DNA of 64,000 bases from UBA5794 sp963714375 (GTDB taxonomy: Bacteria > Actinomycetota > Acidimicrobiia > Spongiisociales > UBA5794): assembly GCA_963714375.1 (NCBI GenBank), contig CAVQOG010000002.1:1-64000 (forward strand). Reading direction: 5' to 3'. The notes beneath the pieces are model-generated. The model worked only from the letters and a program-made list of their open reading frames with translations, ran no database searches and was not told the origin of the DNA. Of the stretch, positions 53,029-62,233 are shown in pieces (the first letter of the stretch is position 1; each line of letters opens with the position of its first letter). A program made the translations under genes and the position numbers.

Positions 53029-54114
53029 ATGACGAAGCTCGATCTGCTCCACCAACACGGACAATCCATCTGGTACGACTTCATCCGCCGAGACATGCTG
53101 GCCGGTGGAGGTTTGGAAGACCTCGTGGCCGATGGCATCAGAGGTGTTACCTCAAACCCATCCATCTTTGAATCGGCGATCGCCAAGACGGACCTGTACG
53201 ACGGTCAGATCAGTTCGCTCGGCGGTATTTCTCCCGAAGCCGCCTTCGAAGCTCTGGCAATCGATGACATTCGCGCCGCGGCGGACATATTGGCTTCGGT
53301 GTACGACGAGTCCGACGGCGAAGACGGCTATGTCAGCCTTGAGGTATCTCCACGACTTGCCGAAGACACGTCGGGAACAATCTCGGACGCGATGCGCCTG
53401 TGGGATGCTGTTGATCGGCGCAACCTGATGGTGAAAGTCCCAGCGACGCCCGCTGGGATCCCGGCCATAGAGGAACTCACGGCGGCAGGTATCAATGTCA
53501 ACGCCACATTGATGTTTTCCATGGCGGATTACGAGGGCGTCGCGACGGCATTCGTACGCGGCGCACGGAGAGCTTCAGATCCCACCATTCTCGCATCCGT
53601 GGCGTCGTTCTTCGTTTCGCGGGTCGACGCGTCGACAGACGCGGCGCTTGAACAAGTCGGAACCGAACAAGCGGCCTCATTTCTCGGAAAAGCAGCAATC
53701 GCAAACGCAAAGCTTGCCTACCGCCGCTATCAGGAGATCTTCGAGGGAGACGACTTCGCAGCACTCGAGGCGATCGGATGCCGCCCGCAACGCGTTCTCT
53801 GGGCCTCAACGTCCACAAAGAACCCGGCATACAACGACGTGATGTACGTCGAAGAGTTGATCGGACCGAGGACGGTCAACACCGCTCCACCCCACACCAT
53901 CGAAGCCTTCCTCGATCATGGCGTGATCAAGGGCGGATCCCTTCTCGAGGATGTCACCGAGGCTGCAACCTTGATCAGCGATCTCCCAACCATCGGTGTC
54001 GACTTCGATGCCATCACGCACCAGCTCCAGGTCGACGGTGTCGCGTCATTTGCAAACGCATATGAGACACTCCTCGAAGCCATCGCTTCCAAGCAGCAGC
54101 AGGTCCTTGCATGA
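53029..54114 (+). CDS. tal: Transaldolase
   Basis: The protein has 361 residues, the actinobacterial TalB-like long form. It swaps three-carbon units in the pentose phosphate pathway. The Schiff-base lysine is Lys136 in LMVKVPATPAG. VTSNPSIFESAIA, NVNATLMFSMADY and VLWASTSTKNPAYNDVMYVEELIGP are present. The ATG at 53029 has GGTG five bases upstream; an ATG at 53002 is less likely. It overlaps pgi through ATGA. Confidence 0.96.
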   Translation: MTKLDLLHQHGQSIWYDFIRRDMLAGGGLEDLVADGIRGVTSNPSIFESAIAKTDLYDGQISSLGGISPEAAFEALAIDDIRAAADILASVYDESDGEDGYVSLEVSPRLAEDTSGTISDAMRLWDAVDRRNLMVKVPATPAGIPAIEELTAAGINVNATLMFSMADYEGVATAFVRGARRASDPTILASVASFFVSRVDASTDAALEQVGTEQAASFLGKAAIANAKLAYRRYQEIFEGDDFAALEAIGCRPQRVLWASTSTKNPAYNDVMYVEELIGPRTVNTAPPHTIEAFLDHGVIKGGSLLEDVTEAATLISDLPTIGVDFDAITHQLQVDGVASFANAYETLLEAIASKQQQVLA

Positions 54115-55709
54115 GGATCAGCCTCTCCCCATCCGGGAGGGACGAGGCAATCGCGGCACTCGCAAAACGATGGGAAACAAGCGACCTCATGGGACGGGTA
54201 TGGCGCAAGGATCCGACAGTCTGGTCCCAACTCCCGCAACCCGAAATTGACAATCGTCTGGGTTGGCTCGATCTCCCAACCACGTCAAGCAGGCACTTTG
54301 TGGAGATCGACAGGCTTGCCGATATCGCTACCGCCGAAGGCGTCAAGCATGTAGTGCTCTGCGGTATGGGCGGGTCGAGCCTTGCACCGGAAGTCTTCTC
54401 GAAGACGCATCCCACCTCCGCTGATCATCCGAGTTTGATCGTATGTGACTCGACACACCCCGACGCACTCGCTGCGATCACAGCTTCCATCAATATCTCC
54501 AGGACCTGGTTTGTGATCTCATCGAAGTCGGGCACGACACTTGAGACGTTGTCGTTCATGCGGTATTTCTGGAAGGCAGCGTCCGAATCGGTGTCGAGCC
54601 CTGGCGATCATTTCATCGCAGTCACCGATCCGGATTCGACACTTGCCAACATCGCCTCCGAGCGCGAGTTTCGATCCGTGTTTCTCGCCGATCCAAACGT
54701 CGGAGGTCGCTACTCAGCGTTGAGTGCCTTTGGCTTGGTCCCAGCAGGCCTCATCGGATGCGACATCCGAGCCCTTGTCTCTGAGGGAGGGGCCGCCGCC
54801 GCCCTATGCGGCCCCGGAACGCCCCTCATGTTGAATCCCGGCTTCACCATTGGGGCGACGATGGCAACAGCGGCGGGACAAGGTGCCGACAAGGTGCGAT
54901 TCGTCGGTGCCGGAGTGGGGATCCACGTTGGGGCCTGGGTGGAGCAGCTTATTGCGGAGTCAACCGGCAAAGACGGAAGGGGCATCGTTCCGGTCGATGG
55001 TGGGCCCTCACGATTCCCCGCACCCGACGAAATCGATATCTCTCTCGGTTCAAATGCTATTGGTGAACCACCTGAGGATTTCGATGTCGTGATCGGATTC
55101 GAGGCAGCCGCAGACGTGGGAGCGGTCATGTTCATCCTTGAATTCGCCACCGCTGTCGCTGGCGAAATGATGGGGATCAATCCATTCAATCAGCCCGACG
55201 TTCAGCGGGCAAAGACACTCGCGATCGAGGCAATGGAGGCTGAATCGGATGAGGCGATCGTGTCGCACTCGATCCGAGATCCTGAGCTCGGGGTCAAATT
55301 CGCAGAGCTTCTTGCCCCGCCTCGCCCAAGCTACGTTGCCATTCAGGCATTCCTGGCACCGAGCCCCGATACAGACACGGCACTCCGATCACTCCAGCGG
55401 ATCGTGACCAACCGATCCGGGGCAGCCACAACCATTGGCTATGGTCCCCGGTTTCTTCACTCGACCGGACAACTCCACAAGGGTGGCCCCAAGGGGGCTC
55501 GGTTCATCCAAGTCGTCGACACGCCATCGCACGACATCGATGTGCCTGAGGCTGGTTTTGGCTTCGGCAGCCTCATCACGGCGCAGGCAAGAGGCGATCT
55601 CGCCGCACTCATCGACATCGGTGGCCGTGTCCTGTCGATCAACCTCGGTGAAGATCCGCTGGCAGGGCTCATCGGACTTGCGAACACGGCTCGGGTCGCC
55701 GGCACATGA
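54111..55709 (+). CDS. pgi: Glucose-6-phosphate isomerase
   Basis: The protein has 532 residues. It interconverts glucose-6-phosphate and fructose-6-phosphate. The SIS-type phosphate loops are visible: VVLCGMGGSSLAPEVF and VISSKSGTTLETLSF, with FLHSTGQLHKGGPK near the end (catalytic Lys/His region). The layout matches the form that in some actinobacteria and cyanobacteria is fused to transaldolase; here the two are separate, with a 4-base overlap. It also overlaps zwf (ATGA). Confidence 0.93.
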   Translation: MRISLSPSGRDEAIAALAKRWETSDLMGRVWRKDPTVWSQLPQPEIDNRLGWLDLPTTSSRHFVEIDRLADIATAEGVKHVVLCGMGGSSLAPEVFSKTHPTSADHPSLIVCDSTHPDALAAITASINISRTWFVISSKSGTTLETLSFMRYFWKAASESVSSPGDHFIAVTDPDSTLANIASEREFRSVFLADPNVGGRYSALSAFGLVPAGLIGCDIRALVSEGGAAAALCGPGTPLMLNPGFTIGATMATAAGQGADKVRFVGAGVGIHVGAWVEQLIAESTGKDGRGIVPVDGGPSRFPAPDEIDISLGSNAIGEPPEDFDVVIGFEAAADVGAVMFILEFATAVAGEMMGINPFNQPDVQRAKTLAIEAMEAESDEAIVSHSIRDPELGVKFAELLAPPRPSYVAIQAFLAPSPDTDTALRSLQRIVTNRSGAATTIGYGPRFLHSTGQLHKGGPKGARFIQVVDTPSHDIDVPEAGFGFGSLITAQARGDLAALIDIGGRVLSINLGEDPLAGLIGLANTARVAGT

Positions 55710-57136
55710 ACCAGGCCGTGACCTTCGTCATCTTCGGCGCAACCGGCCACCTTGCACGAACCAAGCTTCTTCCTTCGCTCGCCAAAGTCATCGACCACGA
55801 AAACGTCACCCCACACGCCGTGATCGGCGTCGGAAGCAGAGAACGATCAACTGAAGACTTCGTCGCACTTGTGCATGGGAGCCTCACATCAGCAGAGGTC
55901 GATCTCGGAGTGTCCGAACGATTCCTATCGGGTGCGTTCAGTTATCACGCCGTGTCGGATGAGGAATCGTACGAACGTCTTGCATCACACGTCGAGCAGA
56001 TCGAAGCGGCTAACGCCCTGCCAGCCAACCGACTTCTCTACTTGGCGGTTCCACCATCCAAACTCGATGCGACAGTCGTGGGCATCGCGGCATCCGGTCT
56101 CGATTCGGGGACAGGGTGGACGCGCCTCGTGGTCGAAAAGCCGTTCGGATCTGATCTGGCGACCGCTGTCCGATCGAACGAGATCATCCATGCCTCCTTT
56201 GCCGAAGAGCAGGTCTACCGGATCGATCACTTCCTCGGTAAAGAGACCGTTCGGAACCTCCTCGTTTTCCGATTCACCAACAGCCTCTTCGAACAGACGT
56301 GGAATCGGCGCCACATCGAGTCGGTTGAGATCACGGTTGCCGAGAGCGCAGGCGTCGACGGACGAGCCGCATATTTCGACGAGAGCGGAACGGTGCGGGA
56401 CATGCTTCAGAACCATCTCACCCAGATCCTCACTCTGATGGCGATGGAGCCGCCGGTGGTCATGGATGCAGCTTCGATCCACACCGAGAAGGTGAAGGTT
56501 CTCTCCGCTGTGCGACCGATTCATCCCGACGACGTCGTGCTCGGCAGGTACGGGGCTGGCTCGATCGGCGGTGCGCCCGTCGACCGATATCTCGATGAAC
56601 CAGGCGTATCAAACGAATCGACCACACCGACGTTTGCTGCCGTCCGAATCAATGTCGACAACTGGCGATGGCACGGCGTCCCGTTCTACTTACGAACAGG
56701 GAAGAGGATGTCGAGGCGGGCCTCTGTGGTCACCGTCAGGTATCTCCGCCCGCCTATTTGCCTCTTCCACGAGGAGGGGACATGTCAGGGACATCAGAAC
56801 GTGTTGACGCTGCATCTCCAACCCGACGAAGGGTTCGAGTTACTGATTGATGTCAAACAGCCGGGTCCCGATTCCATGATCGGTCAGATACCCCTCGCTG
56901 TGAGCTACGACGACATACTCGAATCGGCGCCCGATGCCTACGAAACCCTGCTCGCCGACGTGATCTGGGGTGACCAGACGCTGTTCGTCAGGTCAGACGA
57001 GGTGGAGGCGGCGTGGAAGTTGTACAACCCGCTACTGGATCGCAGCGACATCCACACCTATGCGGCTGGATCCGATGGGCCCGAAGGCACCGACGGGTTG
57101 ATCGTGACCGAGCCTGGTGTCTGGACCACGATCTAG
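55706..57136 (+). CDS. zwf: Glucose-6-phosphate 1-dehydrogenase
   Basis: The protein has 476 residues. It oxidises glucose-6-phosphate and makes NADPH, the entry step of the oxidative pentose phosphate pathway. The nucleotide fold is FVIFGATGHLARTKLLP, followed by VVEKPFGSDL and the catalytic RIDHFLGKETVRN. The ATG at 55706 overlaps the pgi stop. opcA, gnd and pgl, common neighbours in actinobacteria, are absent here. The last 105 bases are overlapped by the antisense end of the histidine kinase gene. Confidence 0.96.
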   Translation: MNQAVTFVIFGATGHLARTKLLPSLAKVIDHENVTPHAVIGVGSRERSTEDFVALVHGSLTSAEVDLGVSERFLSGAFSYHAVSDEESYERLASHVEQIEAANALPANRLLYLAVPPSKLDATVVGIAASGLDSGTGWTRLVVEKPFGSDLATAVRSNEIIHASFAEEQVYRIDHFLGKETVRNLLVFRFTNSLFEQTWNRRHIESVEITVAESAGVDGRAAYFDESGTVRDMLQNHLTQILTLMAMEPPVVMDAASIHTEKVKVLSAVRPIHPDDVVLGRYGAGSIGGAPVDRYLDEPGVSNESTTPTFAAVRINVDNWRWHGVPFYLRTGKRMSRRASVVTVRYLRPPICLFHEEGTCQGHQNVLTLHLQPDEGFELLIDVKQPGPDSMIGQIPLAVSYDDILESAPDAYETLLADVIWGDQTLFVRSDEVEAAWKLYNPLLDRSDIHTYAAGSDGPEGTDGLIVTEPGVWTTI

Positions 57137-59581
57137 GTCTTCGATCGACGAGGGCAATTCGAGCCGGAAGATGGACTCTCCGTCGTGGTGATAGGTCAGG
57201 CTTCCGTGCATGAGCTCGGCAAGTGTCCGGGATACCGACAAACCGAGCCCGACTGAACCCGGTCGGCCGGCTGTGTCATGCGCCCGTTCGTATGGCTCGA
57301 AGATGCGCTCACGATCCTCCTCCGCAATCGGATCACCGTTGTCGCGTACTTCGATGACACAGACACCAGCTATCACGTCGCCGACCACCTCTATTTCACC
57401 GCCGCCGTAGCGGATCGCGTTCGACACGAGGTTTCGCAGGATCTGACGTAGGCGAATCGGGTCGGCATCGATGGTGACGTCGGGAACGTCAGCCTCAATG
57501 ATGCGGGAAGTGTGAGACTCGAAACCGGCCAGCACTCCCGAAACCTCGGTGGCAACATCAACAGGAATTATCTGGACCGAAACATTGCCGATATTCGCAC
57601 GGGCCGCTACGAGCAGGTCCTCGATCAAATCTGCCATGTCCTCACTCTGACCGACCAGCATGGATGTGAACTCCTCCATCTCCTCATCCGAGAGCGACAT
57701 CCATCGCTGTCTCAATTCGTATGCGAGTCCACTCACAACCGTCAGCGGCGTACGCAGTTCGTGCGACACACTCGCTACGAACGCATCCTTCGACTTGACG
57801 AGTGCTTCAAGCCTGGCGTTCACCCCAGCTCGGTCAACCGCCGCCGCAAGAACGTTCGTAACCGAGTACAGGAAGTTGAGATCATCCGCCGTGAAGACGC
57901 GTTCGTTTCGTGACAGAACGACGAGCGTTCCGAAATCGATCTCCTTGCCAGGAACCATCAACGCGATGCAGGACTTGTATCCCTCCTCCAAGAGGGCTGG
58001 CGCAGCAAAACGCACTTCGGCAGCGGTGCGGAGGAAGACAGGCGCCGCAGCCATATGCGTTCGATCGGCGACACCGGAGAATACGGATGCCTCCAGGCCG
58101 AGGATCGGGTTCGACCCGACGGTCTGGAAGAACCCTTTTGAGTCACGTTGCAGGACGGCTACGGCATCGGTCGCGAGCACCTCGGACACCACATCGGACA
58201 GCGCCTCGCACAACAACGCGACATCCTCACTCTCAAGGGCCAGCTGTCCTATTGACGCCGCAGCCTCTTGCTGGACCGCGCGAACCCACAACTCGTCCTC
58301 GACATTGCGCCTGGCGGTCACATCCACCATCGCCCCCTCGTAGAACGCCCCCGTTGGGGAGTCGATCAGCCGTGACGTGTCCCGAATCCAGCGAAGGGAG
58401 CCATCATGCGTCTTGATACGCCACTCGTAGCCTGCAACGACCCCTTCCTTGATGAGGAGTTCGGTGAGCTGGTCGCGTTCGGATTCGTCGGCATAGTACG
58501 TCCGCGCATTTCTTCCGATGATCTCATCCTTGCTGTTGGCTCCGAAAAGCTCAACAAGCGCTTCGTTCACGTGAGAAATACTCCCGTCGGGGCGTGTCCG
58601 ATACAACGCAACCGGAATCCGCTCAAAGAAGGCGCGATAGTCGACACGTGTTCGCCTGAGCTCCTCTTCAGCTATTGCTTGACCGGATCGGTCGTGAACC
58701 ATGAGCTGCATCGCAAGGTCATGCCCATAGTCGACCGAGTTTGCAGACAGATCGACCCACACGGCATTGTTGTCCAGGTCGCGGAACTGGAGCTGCTGGC
58801 TCTCGATGGTCTCCCACGAATTGAGAACCCGCCGGCGGATCTCCTTGAAGCGACGAATCGAGTCCTTGTCGACATAGTTCGTGATCTTGGTCTTGGCGAT
58901 TGACTCGGCCCCGGAACCAAGCATCGTGGTGGCGGCTTCGTTTGCGTAGACGATGATGTTCTCAACCACGACAATGAAACCGATCGGGGCGGTGTCCATC
59001 AACTTGCGGTACCGCTCCTCCCCCGTCTCAGCAGCGTCGTTGACGGCGGCGAAATACCGGTCGATCAGGGTGAACGCGTAGTACGACCCTATGAGTCCAG
59101 CAGCTGCACCAATGATCAATAGCGGACTGACATCGGACTTTGCGTTGACGGGCAGGTTCGCGAGTCCCGAGTCTGCAAGAGAAATGACGATCAGCTTCGA
59201 CAGTTGGAGTACGACGGCGATGGCTGCCACGAAACGCCCTTCGCGCTCTGAGCCAAGGAGAACGGCATAGCCGATGGCCCACATCGCGAGCATGAGTGAG
59301 AGCCCACCAACCGCCGGGGCAAGCATCCACAGTCCGTACGCGACGACAAGATCCGACGCGGCTGCCGCCCTCACGCCGGTCCCTTCGTATGACTGGCGCA
59401 CGAGGAATGGCGTGATCGTCGCCACAACAATCACCGAGACACCAAACACGAACGTTGCGAACGTTACGTCCGGCATGAAGAGCACGGGAATGCCGGCGGC
59501 TATGTAGACGAAGGCGCGAACGCGAAGAAGGGTCACGATCAGTTGCCCTCGTTCCTTGCGTGCTGTCATGCCAGACGACAT
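57032..59581 (-). CDS. Membrane sensor histidine kinase with PAS-PAS-GAF domains
   Basis: The protein has 849 residues from the ATG at 59581; MTARKE at 59569 is an alternative. Six to seven hydrophobic segments fill about residues 15-180. Two PAS domains follow (about 190-305 and 309-430), then a GAF domain (435-585). The dimerisation domain has His607 in SVSHELRTPLT. The ATPase domain at 710-811 has the N box ILRNLVSNAIRYGGG, the G1 box DNGDPI and the G2 box SVGLGLSVSR. No receiver domain and no nearby response regulator are seen. The last 34 codons lie antisense to the end of zwf. Confidence 0.93.
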   Translation of the reverse strand: MSSGMTARKERGQLIVTLLRVRAFVYIAAGIPVLFMPDVTFATFVFGVSVIVVATITPFLVRQSYEGTGVRAAAASDLVVAYGLWMLAPAVGGLSLMLAMWAIGYAVLLGSEREGRFVAAIAVVLQLSKLIVISLADSGLANLPVNAKSDVSPLLIIGAAAGLIGSYYAFTLIDRYFAAVNDAAETGEERYRKLMDTAPIGFIVVVENIIVYANEAATTMLGSGAESIAKTKITNYVDKDSIRRFKEIRRRVLNSWETIESQQLQFRDLDNNAVWVDLSANSVDYGHDLAMQLMVHDRSGQAIAEEELRRTRVDYRAFFERIPVALYRTRPDGSISHVNEALVELFGANSKDEIIGRNARTYYADESERDQLTELLIKEGVVAGYEWRIKTHDGSLRWIRDTSRLIDSPTGAFYEGAMVDVTARRNVEDELWVRAVQQEAAASIGQLALESEDVALLCEALSDVVSEVLATDAVAVLQRDSKGFFQTVGSNPILGLEASVFSGVADRTHMAAAPVFLRTAAEVRFAAPALLEEGYKSCIALMVPGKEIDFGTLVVLSRNERVFTADDLNFLYSVTNVLAAAVDRAGVNARLEALVKSKDAFVASVSHELRTPLTVVSGLAYELRQRWMSLSDEEMEEFTSMLVGQSEDMADLIEDLLVAARANIGNVSVQIIPVDVATEVSGVLAGFESHTSRIIEADVPDVTIDADPIRLRQILRNLVSNAIRYGGGEIEVVGDVIAGVCVIEVRDNGDPIAEEDRERIFEPYERAHDTAGRPGSVGLGLSVSRTLAELMHGSLTYHHDGESIFRLELPSSIEDLDRGPDTRLGHDQPVGAFGPIGSSRIGVDVAAIQ

Positions 59582-59672
59582 GTGTTTGCATCGGCAGGTT
59601 GGATGGTCGCCTTGAAGGACATCGGTAACCCGACTGCGTCGGGTCGTCCGACGCCCGACGTCCGATCGCTGC

Positions 59673-60023
59673 TCAGATTGCTCGGCCGACGATGAGGCCG
59701 ATGGTTGCTGCTGCAATACCCAGGATCAGGGGGACTGTGGTCACGGCAATCCCGGGGGTGAGCTCGTCTGCATCATCGATCTCGACCATCCAAGTGGAGA
59801 ACGTCGTGAAGCCGCCGAGGACACCCACTGTCAATGGTTCGGTCTCGAACGTGGCGATCGAGATGTTCAGACCATATGCCATTCCAAGTGCGAACGAGCC
59901 AGCGATGTTCACAACGGTGGTACCAACGGGGAACCCGCCATCCGTAGTGCCGAGCCACAGGGTTGTAAGCCACCGGAGGACGGCTCCGGCCCCGCCACCG
60001 ATCACAATCAAGGCCACGATCAC
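59673..60023 (-). CDS. crcB: Fluoride channel subunit (Fluc/CrcB)
   Basis: The protein has 116 residues. Its GTG start overlaps the stop of the other crcB gene (GTGA), which fixes the start. Four helices carry GGGAGAVLRWL, VGTTVVNIAGSFALG and LGGFTTFSTWMVE, the last with the Phe/Thr track of Fluc channels. It exports fluoride by passive flow as a dimer. A pair of different subunits suggests a heterodimer, as known for many Gram-positive species. Confidence 0.93.
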   Translation of the reverse strand: MIVALIVIGGGAGAVLRWLTTLWLGTTDGGFPVGTTVVNIAGSFALGMAYGLNISIATFETEPLTVGVLGGFTTFSTWMVEIDDADELTPGIAVTTVPLILGIAAATIGLIVGRAI

Positions 60024-60412
60024 CAGCGAACTCCATTCAATCGACCAGCCACGGAGCGTCCAGCTACCAACCGTCCGGCCACAGCTGCTGCAACGCCGAG
60101 TACCACCGAGGCAACAATCCATGTGGCCGAACCAATCCAAGCCCCGTTTTCCACGAGGAGTACTGATTCCAGGGCAAATGCCGAGAAGGTCGTAAACGAT
60201 CCAAGGAATCCGACAGCGAAGAAGCGATTGACATGAACCACATGGGAGGGAGTCCTAGCGAGGAACCATCCGAGGCTGAACGCCCCGACCAGATTCACGA
60301 ACATGAGCGAGCCACGGCCCCCGTCACCGACGACGTTCACCGCCACGCGCAGCCCCGTTCCGGCAGCGCCGCCTGCGAAGACAAACGAGAGCTCTCTCAG
60401 GTGTTTGGACAT
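60020..60412 (-). CDS. crcB: Fluoride channel subunit (Fluc/CrcB)
   Basis: The protein has 130 residues. Motifs are GGAAGTGLRVAVN, FVNLVGAFSLGWF and LGSFTTFSAFALESV. It starts with the ATG at 60412 and is translationally coupled to the second subunit. Only 33 bp separate it from the LCP gene on the same strand. No fluoride riboswitch is visible in that short gap. Confidence 0.93.
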   Translation of the reverse strand: MSKHLRELSFVFAGGAAGTGLRVAVNVVGDGGRGSLMFVNLVGAFSLGWFLARTPSHVVHVNRFFAVGFLGSFTTFSAFALESVLLVENGAWIGSATWIVASVVLGVAAAVAGRLVAGRSVAGRLNGVRW

Positions 60413-60445
60413 CTGGACGAAGCTACACGTCGCCGCGCTCAGACG

Positions 60446-62109
60446 CTATGCATCGCACTCGCTCGATTCGCCATCAGCATCCGCCTGAATCCCTGCGTCC
60501 TGATCCCGAATCACGGAGGCAACCTTGCCCCGTATCCGCTGAACATCGGGGACGGGATGGCCGATGACATCCCAACCCGGCGCGTAATAACCCGGGTTGA
60601 ATCCCACCGTCTCGATATCCGAGAAATCGAGCCGCGCTGTCATCTCGAGCATGTCTGCTGCGAATGTCACCGGTAGGTCCGTCACCATTGACCCATCAAG
60701 CGCATCGACAATCCCGCCAAGTCCGCGAAGCAGCGTGATTGGTGTCGACTTGGCAGCCACAGCCCGCAACATGCAGCGTTGGCGTTGCATGCGGACGTAG
60801 TCGCTCGATCCCTTCCGTGCCCTGACATAGGCCAACGCCTCGAGACCATCGAGACGATGCCACCCGACATCAACATCCACCGTTGCCCATGGATCACCCT
60901 CGCGGGGGGTGAGACTTCTGACTGCAAGGGTTCCTGCACGTAGACATCGACACCTCCGATCGCCTCAACGAGGTCGACGAACGCTGCCATGTCCACTAGT
61001 GCGTAGTAGTCGATCTTGAGACCTGTCGCGTTCGACAGCACATCGCGCAGGGCGGCCATGCCGGGGTCTGCTTCATCGGGATACGTCTTGGTCCATTTGC
61101 GGGTGAACGGATACAGCGCATTGAGTTGTTCGGGGAAGCACCGACACGAGGTGAAGCTGTCGATCGTGGTCGGCGTTTCGCCCTCGGGAGCTGGGGCGGT
61201 CCTAGCGAGAATCTGCCTCTCAAGACTGTCAAATGCCCCACCCCAACCGGAGGGAAGCGGCATGCTTCCCAGGTTCCTGGGAAATCCGAACAGAGCAGCC
61301 TTCCCCGTCTGGGGATTGATCGTTGCAACCATCATCGTATCGGTTCGCAATCCACCTCTCCCCGGCCCACCATCGCCGCCGGCGAGGAGAACTGTGATAC
61401 GGTCTGACCCAACGCGTTCCTCGAATGGCAACAGCGGAGTACCGGTCACCTCGTTCTGTCTCAATGCGAGATCTGCCTCCAACGCTTCGATCGCATCCGG
61501 GTCGCCAAACCCCTCCTCGAAGATCCGGCTCCGCACAATCATTTCGGACCTTGCTTCATTGTCGTAGATCGTTACAACCGGATCGGCGACAATATCAGCA
61601 TCAGATCCGACAGGGATCACCGGAGTATCGGGTGGGTCGTTGTCTCCAGCAAACACGATGTCGAGAAGACGCATCGCATCAACGGTCGTCGTTGCGACGA
61701 ACACATGTGGCAGCGCAACGAATACTGCAAGAACAACGCCGCCCATGATCACCACCGGCCGGATCCATTCACGATCTGAGCTGCGAGCAAGGGAATACGC
61801 GTCGATTGCGCTCGCCAATCGCCAAATCGCAGCAAGCACATTCCCAGCAAACACAGTCCACAGCGCTGGCTTGGAGAGAGCGGCGCCAATGAGATCAAAC
61901 TTGTCGACATCCAAGATGAAATAGGCCGCTAGGACGATCACGATTGGCGCTGCCCACAATGCCGCCCTGAGATAGCGGCGGAGGTACAGATGTCCGGCAC
62001 CGGGGACAAGGACACTTAGTCCAGCAGCGACCCAGGGTCTGTAGCGTGACGGCGTGTGATGCTGGGCACCATTGATGTCATCCGTTTCGGGAGCATCATT
62101 GTTCGTCAT
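60446..62109 (-). pseudogene. LytR-CpsA-Psr family wall ligase, one frameshift in a C tract
   Basis: GGAGGTG lies before the ATG at 62109. The N-terminal part has four or five membrane helices (LSVLVPGAGHLYLRRYLRAALW and others). The LCP domain begins RITVLLAGGDGGPGRGGLRTDTMMV, with RNLGSMPLPSGW and YYALVDMAAFVDLVEAIGGVDVYV. After EVSPP the frame is lost; the correct continuation (VDVGWHRLDGLEALAYVRARKGSSDYVRMQRQRC) is in another frame. The shift maps to a run of six G (60904-60909, plus strand); seven would restore SPPREGD, as in the paralogue SPTREGD at 62210-63799. A homopolymer error in assembly or true slippage are both possible. Confidence 0.78.
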
Positions 62110-62176
62110 CCGTCACCTCCTCTCCCCGGCTTCATCCATGGAAAAGTACCCGCCACACCGTGTATCGATGACATCA

Positions 62177-62233
62177 CACTGCATCCAGAATCAGACACTG
62201 CATCCAGAATCAGACACTGCATTCAGAATCCTC
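62177..62233. repeat. Three 19-bp tandem units at the end of the second LCP gene
   Basis: CACTGCATCCAGAATCAGA occurs at 62177-62195 and 62196-62214, with a diverged third copy at 62215-62233. The third copy encodes the last residues of the LCP protein (EDSECSV) and the second holds its stop. It looks like a local duplication of the gene end. Confidence 0.7.
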
